From Hyalella azteca (taxonomy: Eukaryota > Arthropoda > Malacostraca > Amphipoda > Hyalellidae): DNA of 64,000 nucleotides. A program made the translations under genes and the position numbers. Position 1 is the stretch's first letter. Each line of letters opens with the position of its first letter. Positions 41,863 to 52,449 of the stretch are shown here, piece by piece. Location: assembly GCF_000764305.2 (NCBI RefSeq), contig NW_025946472.1, positions 62,001 through 126,000 of the forward strand, given 5' to 3'. The notes beneath the pieces were generated by a model that saw nothing but the letters and a program-made list of their open reading frames with translations, did not search any database and had not been told where the DNA came from.

Positions 41863-42578
41863 CTTTATCAGGAGAAGATATCGTCAGGCTTTCTTGAATA
41901 ACCCTACCCCATCCCTTAGACAACTCGTGTGGCTGACAAAATGGAATAGAATGCATCAGGATTAAAAGTGATATCTCCGTGAATAGGTATATCATCAGCA
42001 GCAGGTTTCTGAAAGGAAATGAATATAAATGAGAATAAAGTAAAAATGTAATAAATCGTTTACTGACAGATTTTCCATGAGGCCATTCCCGAGAAGAATG
42101 GCTAATAAATGCATTTTTCAATACATGAGTTAATGAAACGTTATATTGAGCTACTGTAAATAAGCTAATATACTGTTAAGTACAGATTCTGGAAAATGGG
42201 TCCGTTGCAAACTAAGCTTGATGGAGAGTATTTAGATATCATTATACCCAGTTACGTGATACCCACACATGTAGCCATGATGTAAACATTCATGTTGTGA
42301 ACCGTGTAGTAGTGAAGTACTGCAGGCAATATCAGAAATCTCGAAATGCATATGCCATGGCAGGTGTCAGAAGGGCAATGACGTTTCATCACATTTTCAT
42401 GTTATGTGGCATACAATGGGTTTGTAAAAATTTTTATAATCTACGGAAAGCATTTTTAAGATTCTAAGTTAATAGCCAAATAGATTTTTTGTTAAATTAT
42501 ATCTTGTAGCGGGTAGCCTAGTTAGCATAATAGCATGGAACATAATCAACATATCAACTTGTATGTTGTACATGTTGA

Positions 42579-42809
42579 GGTATTATTGCAGATTAACTAC
42601 ATCCAAAAAAAAGGGTGTTTTTTTTTAATTATATGTTTTTTGGGGTGTAGATTACGAATCTGAAATCCATTTTTGGCGGTCGGCATCGGAAAACCGATTT
42701 TTTTCCGACCCAAAAATCAATTTCAGATTCGTAATCTACACCCCAAAAAACATATAATTAAAAAAAAAAACACCCTTTTTTTTGGATGTAGTTAATCTGC
42801 AATAATACC
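42579..42809. mobile_element. Palindromic (foldback) MITE with 8-bp target duplication
   Basis: The two arms are inverted copies over about 105 bp each: ggtattattgcagattaact, acatccaaaaaaaagggtg, then ttggggtgtagattacgaat. The centre is short (around ggcggtcggcatcgg). The element is flanked by the perfect direct repeat CATGTTGA (42571-42578 and 42810-42817). An 8-bp duplication is typical of hAT or P-type transposition. It has no coding capacity. Confidence 0.9.
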
Positions 42810-43439
42810 CATGTTGAACTTGAATCTTGCATAGTGGCAACTGGCAAACCAGTGATTTTCTAGAATCAGTTCATTTCTAATTTTCTCATTTATTCGAGAT
42901 TTAAAGCAATATCTCATGTATGACTATGATGATGCAGAATTCAGGGTGGAATTCTAGAAATGGAGGTTCACTTATAAAAAAGCTTTCCACTCAAGGTGGA
43001 ATGCTTTCCCTAGATACAGTGCTCTGCAGTCTGTCAGGTGAGTGACTATAAATGAAAAGGAGGATCAAAAGTGGACAAACTGTTTCTATTGTATTATTTA
43101 TTTGTATAGTACCTCAGATTTGCTATGAAATTATTTGAATGTCTCTTTTTTTGATAGATATTTTCTATTTTTCTTTTATTTAATGGATTTTTTGAAAATT
43201 TCCCAGGTTTTTTGTTTGTAATGATCAAGTTTAAGTTAAGTAGGTGCCTATTAAGTTAACCAGTACTGTAGTACATACCATGGTCAGGAAGATGTGCCAG
43301 GTGCGCGGGAATTTATTTTGTCATTTTAACGACCTGCGCAGTCGCAGTGCGCCGTACTATGCTGGTAAAAAAAGGCGCCGTGCGCCGTACTTTAGAAAGC
43401 TAAAATAGTTCTACCATTTTAGTCGACAATATACGCAAG

Positions 43440-43665
43440 TATATTGACTACGCGAGTCGAACTGACAATAATAAAGAAAGCAGATAACATTACAATTCCA
43501 TTAACCAATCACAGCTAGAAAGCTGATAACATTACAATTCCATTAACCAATCACAGCTAGAAAGCAGATAACATTACAATTCCATTAACCAATCACAGCT
43601 GGAAAGCAGGAAGGGGGCTAAAATCACAATCCCATCAACCAATCACAGCTGAAAAGTGATAGGAT
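43440..43665. repeat. ~43-bp tandem repeat
   Basis: Four copies of attacaattccattaaccaa then tcacagctagaaagc.gataac; the last is diverged (aatcacaatcccatcaacc). Confidence 0.9.
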
Positions 43666-44287
43666 TTGTATAATGTATATAATATAATGGACTGAAAGTG
43701 GAAAGTTCCTGGCCTTTCCAAGCTTTCAGGTCCTGCTTTCCAATATGCTATGTGTACTGGTTAATTTAATATCCCTTAAGAATTCCACACTGAATTATTA
43801 ATGATGCTGGTAAACATTATACTTTACTGGTTTACTTATAGGACTTAAAATTGAATTTGAAAGACAGAAGGAGACTAGGAGAGTCTAAAAACACTCTGCT
43901 TTCTGCTTTGCCACTATTGAGAGTTGAGTATTTGACAATCAGGAAATAGGAAAATGGTCAGTTTACTCAGTTACCTTCAAACAGGGTAAAAAAGGACAGG
44001 TGGGGACTGGGGACTGCGGGGTTAGGTATAAGGGACAGTCCTCCAACATTTTGTAGAAATGCTGTAGCAGCTAAACTAATTAAAATATTTCAAAACTAAA
44101 AATAGTGGTGTAAAGTTCAACATTTTTACTACTATCTCTATGCCGCATAAAGCAAGTAGAGAAATCATACATTTATTAGTATTACCTCTGAAAAATCCGT
44201 GAAAAAAGTGTGAAAAGTGAGATTTTGGAAAAGTACCTCTGCTAAGGTCTGTAGCAGAAAAATATTTGTTGTATTCCAAAATTTTAG

Positions 44288-46259
44288 GATGAACACACCA
44301 TATTCCAACACTTAAAGGACATAGCAAGAAATGAATGGCTATAAAAAGATCACTGTATGGCGTATGTGCAACTCAAGTTCTGATTGCTTTACGTCACTCT
44401 CAAAACACTACACTATGCGCCAGCAACAATGAAACGTCACAAACTGTTGCCATATTTATTTAAGGGGGAGGTATACCCTCCGGAAAAACTTTTTTGTTTA
44501 CAGACGGATCACTCTGAAACTTGGTACACATATGTAAAATTGAATTCTAATACATTTTTGTTTGTGTAATTTTCTCGGAAAAATTGATAGAAAACATGAA
44601 ATTCATAGAAAACGGACAAAAAAGGGGTACTATGGAAAAGCCTGCTCCTCCTAGAGTTTTGAAGCTACAGCGATGAGACATGTACCATTCCATTCGTAAA
44701 GACCATGTCAATCAAGTAACGAAGCCTGATTTTTTATTTTTGCCTCGTTTTTTTTACATGCATTTAAAATTTTTTTCATTTCTTCTCATTCCCCCCCCCC
44801 TCCCCTCCCATTTTGAATCCAAACTATGCACAAATCTAAAAAAGGGCTTCATTACTTGATAGGTATGGTCTTTACGAATAGAATGCTATATGTCTCATTG
44901 CTGTAGCTTCAAAACTCTAGGAGTAGGCTTTTCCGTGACAAAAAATTGAACTTTTCAGGACAGCGCGACAAAGTTCCGTGCGCCTTGAAATAGTCACTCA
45001 ATGCAGCATAGAGACCAAACTACAGGCTTCTGTGGCCTAATTCCACTCAGGGATGGTAGCAGTGACTTGCAGCACACGTCTCCGTACGAAGCTAACAGGG
45101 TAACTGAGCCTTGATGCCAGATACACCAATATATGTAGTCTTAGCGACTGAATTACCTGCCATCTATTTTGTTAAGGAAATCCACCTCCCACCCCCCTTT
45201 AAAGCGCAGCCGTGTGTGTAAAAATTCACTTACAGCGGTCGCAGTAGTATCGTTGAAAAGCTCAGAATGTCAGCTTTAAGATGAGACTAAGCATGTAACT
45301 GCAGCACAACTCAAGTAGAAACTATATTTAAAATGCTCAGCAGCTAATTAACTTGTATCTAATTAGTGAAGGAACTCCCCCACCTGCCCCCCTTTAAAGT
45401 GATGTCATGTAAGTAAAAATTCACGTAGAGGGATCGCAGTGGTATCATTGGATAGGGCAGAATGTCAGCTTTAATACGATACTAAATACCAGAAAAGCCA
45501 AATCCGAAAATTTTAGAGTATACCTCCCCCTTGAAATCCTTTAGAATTCAAATCCACTAAATCCCTGAATTCCGACGCTGTGTGTGACTAAATTTGGCAT
45601 ATTGTGAGACTAATTCCGGCAGCACCTCAAACTCTTACTAATTCGTAATTCCAACACACTATGTTGGAATTCCAATGCCCTGTGTGAGCTGTATAGGAAT
45701 ACAGCACAGCTCAGAACGAGCTTAATTGAAAATTTTAATTTTTTAATTAAGCTTTTAATTAGGAAAATTTTAATTTTTGAACACAGCTCAGAACGAGCTG
45801 TGCGTGTCCAATTCCAAGCTGTGTCGGAATTAGTTTTTATGTGTCTAAAACCGTCTCTTAACATGATCATCTATTAATTTATTTACCACATAATATCAGC
45901 AAATACAAGTATACTTAAAGGATTTCTAATATATTCACAGACTTATTTAAAAGTCTCGAACCATAATATTCTTTCTACACAAACAGTTTATCACTATTTG
46001 GTAGAGCAAGGTCAACTATCAACTTAGACTGTGTTTGACACATGTTTCGATGTTCTCACTAGTTGACTTGGACTTTCGCTCTGAAGATCTTAACATTTTC
46101 CGCCAGACCTAGTGTTTTGCGGAAATATTGCGCGCAATGGTATGACGTCATTATTTCAACCATCTACGCAAGAGTGGAACTAAGACAAAGCTTAATTTAA
46201 AGGAAAAAGTTGAGAAGTATTGGAATTACCCACGATGTCAGAATATTGTGCGTTTACCC
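44288..46259. mobile_element. TA-type TIR family, copy 3 in reverse, split by a nested element
   Basis: This is the reverse complement of the 36297/37400 family: it starts near acaccatattccaacactta and ends gaatattgtgcgtttaccc plus TA. Shared interior includes gttgccatatttattta, agtatacttaaaggatt and aaagcttaatttaaagg. It is interrupted at 44464-45530. Confidence 0.8.
44464..45530. mobile_element. TTAA-type TIR element nested in copy 3
   Basis: Inverted termini gggggaggtatacc and gtatacctccccc bound 1067 bp. Comparison with the uninterrupted copy (atttatttaaaaacctttag) shows the insertion site. It is flanked by TTAA on the left and TTGA on the right, suggesting a piggyBac-like target with one mutated base. 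An internal inverted repeat (44640-44730 versus 44846-44938) and a direct repeat (45226 versus 45419) are present. No transposase was seen. Confidence 0.75.
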
Positions 46260-46583
46260 TACCTACATAAAAGTTGCACACTAGAGTTGGCTTAAAAATG
46301 TGATTGACAGAATTTGCATATCTCATTCCAAGAAAAAATTTTGGTCGTTTCCGCAAAACAGGGTAATAAGGGACACCCCTAAAATGCACTTACAGAACCA
46401 TGGATAGCAAAGGCTCCAGTTAATGAAAAAATCAATTAACAACAAAGAATTTTGATTACATTTACCTCGCTCAGTGAAAATATTTCACTTAATGAAAAAT
46501 TACTCCATCAGTCATCACAAAATTGTGCATAGAATGTCACAGATAGAATTGAGCACTGGGCAACAAAGAATGAAAAGTAATTA

Positions 46584-47555
46584 CAGCAATCCCTTGATTA
46601 ACGCGGTTCATAAATCCCCGAGTTTTACCGTGTTAAGCAAAACCGTGCTAATCAAACTTAAGAATATATGGGAATAATTACCTATAATGAATCCTCAAAA
46701 ATAGCAAAGTTACATAATAATTTTTTTTCCACTAAAATTCATCACATTTTTTTCTAAATAATAGGGGAAAAAAATAAAAGAAATGCAAATGAATCCTCCA
46801 AAGCAAATCCTCCATTTCGATCATTATACAAGTCCTATTTCTAGTGCATTGCACGCTCGACGACGTAGAAGCAATTTTGCCTTTCTCTTGATACTCGGAC
46901 GATTTTTTCAAAATCGTGCGTATTGTCGACTTGGGAAACCCTAGGTCTTCACCGATCTTCGTTTTACCATTATCAAAACACTTAATTATTTCAAGCTTAG
47001 TCTCCAAAATGATATTTTTATGTTTAAGCGTTCCCTTTTTGTCCATAATTATGATGGTAATTTATCAAGGAAAATTATGTAGTTTGATAAAAATGAGCAG
47101 TAGATATGGCAGCGATCTCGACCAGTTGAAGGCTAACGAGTAACTTGAGCACCGGCATGGCGCACTTACCGGCAAACGTTGCCAAACTTGACCATTCGAG
47201 TTATGAACGAGACAAGGCGCGGTTAAACCAACTCTGTAGTCAGCACGAGTGCCTACGGAATGGGACCTTATTTAAAGAATTATTGGCTGAAATTCATAAA
47301 GTAACAACATTTGGCGAATTTTTCCAAAAGTCGTAACAAAAGTAACAACATAAGATCTAATAAGCAAAAAGTAACACTTTTGTTATGACTTACGAATGTA
47401 ACACCTCTGGCTAGAGGCGGGAAAATGATGCGTTGTGAAAAAAAAGTCACGCTAATTAAAACTGGCACCGCATAGAATAAGGGTAGGTCGCAAATTTTTT
47501 TTCCGCGTTAATCAAAACCGCGGTATTCAAAACCGTGCTAATCAAGGGATTGCTG
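46584..47555. mobile_element. Tigger/pogo-like element with transposase N-terminus remnant
   Basis: TIRs cagcaatcccttgattaacg and ggttttga...gctaatcaagggattgctg are flanked by TA on both sides (46582-46583, 47556-47557); length 972 bp. A minus-strand frame (47046-46740) reads HKNIILETKLEIIKCFDNGK, then GEDLGFPKSTIRTILKK. This is the psq/CENP-B-type helix-turn-helix of pogo-superfamily transposases. The DDE domain is absent, so the copy is non-autonomous. Confidence 0.88.
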
Positions 47556-48204
47556 TAACCTAAACTATGATTTATTTCTCCAAAAAATATGATGGTTGTC
47601 ACTAAAATATTCCTTCCTGTTTCAGGTATGTTTTTTACAATCGTCTTTGTTATAGTGAAATCACTTGACTCGATTAAAATTGTGCAAAATTACATACCAT
47701 CCTGTAAGCTTACAGATACAGAAGAAATGCTACATGGCTGCTGATATGAAGCTTGCAGTGGACAAAATTGTTGTCAATGCTCAATGGCATGTCCATAGAT
47801 ACAGTAATATCACATTAATAATACGGTAATGTATGTATAAGGTAAAATATCAATGAAACAAAAAACAAGTAAAAATCACAGAAAATTTCATTTATTCTAC
47901 ATTTACATCATCTATAAAGGAAAAGGAGGACTTCAGAGTACTGTTAGTAATAGACGAGTACACTCTGCATGCTTCAAATGTTTAAAATTGAGTTTTATTT
48001 CAAGTGTCCCTTTTTACCCCATTTCCAGATTGATTCAGGAGCCTTTTATACTGCATCTAGCACCTTACAAATAGCATATAGATTTTTTGTAGAGATGCCA
48101 TACGATAGCCCTTGCAAAGACCTTTAAAATGAGCCCTAACTTGTTTATGAAATGTTTCATGGTAAGAAGTTATTAACAAAAAATGCTCAAAACCATCCCT
48201 TTTT

Positions 48205-50015
48205 ACCCCGTTTGACGGTATACCGTCAACCGGGGCTATTCGGGACAATTTCGAACGTTTTTCATTCATAATCAGTTCCAATCAGACGCTCATACAAGTT
48301 CCTAGATGCAGAAACAATGAAGCAGTTGTTTGTTGCCGTCGTACGCCCGAGTCTAGAGTTTGGAAACTTTGTGTGGTCACCGAGATTTGAAAAGGACAGA
48401 AATTTAATAGAAAATGTTCAAAGACGTGCAACAAGGATAATTCCAGGCTTGAAGGGCAAGTCCTATGAAGAAAGATTGAAGATTATGAAGCTTCCAAGCC
48501 TCAGTTATCAACGTCTGCGTGGGGATCTCATTGAAGTATACAATATACTCATGGTCTATACAAGGTCCCTGAAGGTTTACTAGAATTTGAAACAAGAACC
48601 AACACCAGGGGCCACGGCTATAAGCTAAAAAAAACTGCGCTGCAACTTCTCCACGCGACAAAATTTCTTCTTGCTTTGAATCACCGACATGTGGAACAGC
48701 CTCCCCGATGACATCGTTGGCGCTCCAAGTATGAACGCCTTCAAGAACAGACTAAATAAAGCTATGGAAAAATATATGTTCAGATTTGAAATGCCTAGCT
48801 CCTTATCGAACCCGATGGAAGTCTAGTAGCTACTTCAAACTATCGTCAGTCATGAAAAGATCCGGTCAAATGACACGAGTTTAGATGCTGACACTTGGAA
48901 TAAAACTTCATTTCAAAACATTTGAAGCATGCAGAGTGTACTCATCCATTACTAACAGTACTCTGAAGTCCTCCTCTTTCATTGTAGATGATGTAGAGGT
49001 AGAATAAATGACATTTTCTGTGATTTTTACTTGTTTTTCCTTTATTGATATGATATTACTGTATACATTAATTACCTACTGTATTATTGATGCAATATTA
49101 CCGTATTATTGATGGGATATTACTGTATCCATGAACAGGCCATTGAGCATTTACAACAACCTTGTCCACTGCAAGCTTCATATCAGCAGCCTTATAGCAT
49201 TTTTTTCTGTATCTGTAAGCTTACAGGACGGCTTGTAATTTCACACCATTTTAATTGAGTAAAGTGAATTTACTATAAAAAAGATCTTGAAAAACATACC
49301 TGAAACAGAAAGGAATGTTTTGGTGACAACCATCATATGTTTGGGAGAAATAAATCATAGTTTATGGCAATTACTTTTCATTCTATGATGCCTGGTGCAC
49401 AATTCTATATATGACATGCTATGCACAATTTTGTGATGACCAATGATGCACTAATTTTTCGATAAGTGAAATTTTTTTTGCTGAGCAAGGTAAATGTAAT
49501 CAATTGTCATTTTTAATCATTTTTTTCTTAACTGGAGCCTTTGCTAACTGAGGTTCTACTGTAAATGCGTTTTTGGGGGTGTCCCGAATATCCCCGGGGG
49601 GTTGTCCCGAGTAGCCCCGCCATGCAGAAATGGCCGCCATTTTTTTTTTTTTTTTGATTGAGGTATGTAAATTCCACAAATAAAGTATTCATGCTGGCAC
49701 TTGTCTGCTAGGTACTTTTTTCTAAGCAACAATTTTTAATACGGCAAATATTTTTTTACTACAGACCTTAGCAGAAGCAACTTTTCAAAATATTGTTTTT
49801 CACCATTTTTTTCAGGAATTTTTCAAAGCTAGTAAATGTAGTATTTTTGAACTTCCTTTATAATACGTACATAGATAGGAAAAATGTTGATGTTTACGCC
49901 ACTATATTTAGTTTTGCAATATTCCAATTAGTTTTGCTACTAAAACAGTTTTACGCCGTGTCAGAGGACTGTCCCGAGTTACCCTGTCCGTCCCGAGTAG
50001 CCCTGGTTGATGGTA
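48205..50015. repeat. Outer inverted motif 'gtataccgtcaaccggggc..cgggaca'
   Basis: gtataccgtcaaccggggct then attcgggaca at 48219-48248 faces an inverted copy tgtcccgagtagccctggtt then gatggtatac at about 49985-50016. Further 'gtcccgagta.ccc' copies lie near 49590-49620 and 49968-49980. Together they look like termini of one or two further TIR elements that overlap the foldback element. The exact borders are unclear. Confidence 0.45.
48290..48850 (+). pseudogene. CR1/L2-type LINE fragment, end of reverse transcriptase
   Basis: The frame from 48317 reads KQLFVAVVRPSLEFGNFVWS, PRFEKDRNLIENVQRRATRI and PSLSYQRLRGDLIEVYNIL. Frameshifted pieces follow: TRGHGYKLKK, ITDMWNSLPDDIVGAP and AFKNRLNKAMEKYM. 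This is the conserved C-terminus of CR1/L2-type LINE RTs ('LVRP.LEY...VWSP....D...LE.VQRRATK', 'R..FF..RVV..WN.LP..IV'). 5'-truncated. Confidence 0.85.
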
Positions 50016-50837
50016 TACACATTTATATACCTATCAACAAACAGGCTTTTAGATGCCACTGAATAGCCTGAAACACGTTATTTACTTTCACACAGGGACT
50101 TTGAAAGTAACAAGAAAATGAATTGGTTTGTTTCATGAATTCCTATTGAAATGCTTCTGAACAACCTATTAAAAGACACATATATATAACTCAATGTTAT
50201 AAGTAACAAGCTCCCTCAAAATAAAAAAACACTTAGGATGTTTCCCATATGACAAAACCTGATGACTCAGTTTGCACTTTTCTAAAATTAAATAGATATA
50301 ACCATAGGTATGTACCGTGCAGAAATCCCTTGGAAGAAAAAAACATAATTTATTTATAAACTAAAGCATATTGTAGCTACCTCTGTTGATATTGCAACCT
50401 GCTTAATTTCCTTGTGTTAGCTCTTGTGTTGTTCAATATTACTTCTTTGTGAAGCTTGTGGAATAAATAGGGACAAGTTTATAAATTCCGACCATATTGC
50501 TACTTTGAAAAGGTACTTGAACAACTGAGCTATAAAAAAGTTCTATAGGTAGTTTGAAAGGCAGGCATCATTATCAAGAAAACAATCAACATCAGAATTC
50601 TTGAACAGGGCATCAAAATACTTAATATTGTAGATATTTTTACTTCTATTCTATTATTCAATGATCTAAATTAATATTATGAGCAACTTAGGATTAATTA
50701 ATTAATTAATTAATTTTTTTCAGAGTTTTAGATACAAAAATTTTACTTTGACTGAATGAGAACCTTGGTGATCTGAGTTATTTTATATATAAGCCTAATG
50801 TTTTAAAGACAACTCACTGAGCGGTGAGCAGTTACAG

Positions 50838-50935
50838 CCTCCTGGCATAGACCTCAGAGCTGCTCTCGTCTTGCTGCCGGTGCTGCTGCTGCTCATGGTC
50901 CCCACGCCCTGGGGATGGCAGCCGTTGTCAGGAAG
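50838..50935 (+). CDS. Possible exon with hydrophobic leader, unrecognised gene
   Basis: Acceptor agttacag and donor GGAAG/gtgagc bound 98 nt. One frame reads PPGIDLRAALVLLPVLLLLM then VPTPWGWQPLSG, resembling a signal peptide or membrane anchor ending just before the donor. No initiating ATG precedes the hydrophobic stretch within the exon, and no downstream exon was found. A 42-bp array begins 11 bases after the donor. The other two frames lack a comparable signal (one is stopped early). Confidence 0.35.
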
Positions 50936-50945
50936 GTGAGCAGAC

Positions 50946-51540
50946 TTGACTTACGACCTTCTTTTGGAAATTCTATTTAATTTGATGTTGACTTACGACC
51001 TTCTTTTGGAAATTCTATTTAATTTGATGTTGACTTACGACCTCCATTTGGCCATTCTATTTGATTTGATGTTGACTTACGACCTCCTTTTGGTCATTCT
51101 ATTTGATTTGATGTTGACTTACGACCTCTTTTTGGCCATTCTATTTGATTTGATGTTGACTTACGACCTCCTTTTGGTCATTCTATTTGATTTGATGTTG
51201 ACTTACGACCTCCATTTGGTCATTCTATTTGATTTGATGTTGACTTACGATCTCCATTTGGTCATTCTATTTGATTTGATGTTGACTTACGACCTCCTTT
51301 TGGCCGTTCTATTTGATTTGATGTTGACTTACGACCTCTTTTTGGCCATTCTATTCGATTTCATGTTGACTTACGACCTCTTTTTGGCCGTTCTATTTGA
51401 TTTGATGTTGACTTACGACCTTCTTTTGGCATTCTATTTGATTTGATGTTGACTTACTACCTCCTTTTGGCCATTCTATTCAATTTGATGTCAACTTACA
51501 ACCTCCTTTTGGCCATTCTATTCAATTTGATGCCAAGGGT
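50946..51540. repeat. 42-bp minisatellite after a candidate splice donor
   Basis: About 14 copies of gatgttgacttacgacctcc then ttttggccattctatttgattt. It translates as a repetitive 166-residue frame (TYDLLL.ILFDLML) only because 42 is a multiple of three. No evidence that it is coding. Confidence 0.95.
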
Positions 51541-52226
51541 GGTTTTTACCTTACCTAGTCTCCTAGTCAAATTATTAATTTAACCAGGAAACTTATCTGG
51601 ATAAAGGTTTATTTTATTGAATCATCTCTACTATTATTAAATCAAGCCATAAACTAAATGCATGCCAATTAGAGAACACCTTTTCTAACCCTTTTCTAAC
51701 CCTTTTCTTGCTGAGATTTTTTTTTTATCATTCTGGATTCAGTTTTTATTCCTCTTGTATTTTTCTTTATAATTCAATTCAAGATAAAATAACTAAAATG
51801 AATTCATACTCTGGTCAATTATATCTCAATTACATAGGTATTGTGAATACGCCAATAACTTTAGCATTTTTTTCCCTTTATTCACAGGCTATACATACCC
51901 TTGCAAAAATATTCCATGAATTCCTGCAGCATAATTTTCTATATTCCATACTAATTGATTTGTAGGATTTGGAGTTAGATTTTTGATATGTGGTATAAAT
52001 AAACATTTACAAATCAAATCTGCAGAAAAGAAAAGCTTCTGTCGAATTACAGCAAATATACATGTGTATAGGTTTCATTTTCTATAGGTTTCACTTTCAA
52101 TAAAGCTACTAGTAATTTGCAGAAATTTCGATTTCTCTTTACCTACGCGTGCGCTATGCGCATTCAGATGATAAGCATAAAGTGAAGGAAGGCAGCCACG
52201 CAACGCTCATATGAATTGCTTAGAAT
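51541..52226. other. AT-rich spacer
   Basis: No gene, RNA or element was recognised. Confidence 0.5.
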
Positions 52227-52254
52227 GTGAACGTCAAGCTCGCTGCGAGCGACG

Positions 52255-52445
52255 TTAGTGCTGTGCGTGCATCCTGCGTCGTGCCGTCATCCGTGCGGTG
52301 GTCACCCCGAGAGGATGATTGTCCTCAGTCGTGCGTAGGCACGGTGCCGTGCGGTAGTGCTGTGCGTGCGTCCTGCGCCGTGCCGTCACTTGTGCGGCGT
52401 GCACCATGCAAGGATGGTTATCCTTATATAGTAGTGCCATGCGCT
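52255..52445. repeat. ~97-bp GC-rich imperfect duplication
   Basis: gtgctgtgcgtgc.tcctgcg then cgtgccgtcactt.tgcgg is repeated twice, within a CpG-rich island in an AT-rich neighbourhood. Coding is not supported. Confidence 0.7.
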
Positions 52446-52449
52446 CGGT

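Larger units (their letters stand above)
46393..49561. mobile_element. Long-armed foldback TIR element
   Basis: The left arm (46393 to ~48014, minus its insert) and right arm (~48890-49561) are inverted copies of about 650 bp. Matching landmarks are agcaaaggctccagttaa / ttaactggagcctttgct, atgatggttgtcac / gtgacaaccatcat and gcatgcttcaaatg / catttgaagcatgc. The termini (cag..aacc and ggttctactg) are flanked by TA. The terminus resembles Tigger/pogo ends. A Tigger-like element sits in the left arm and a LINE fragment lies between the arms. Confidence 0.75.

Noticed and set aside
50946..51446. 166-residue open frame of TYDLLL.ILFDLML repeats
   Set aside because: It is a 42-bp minisatellite read in a frame without stops. 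The unit length is a multiple of three, and there is no start context or flanking domain.
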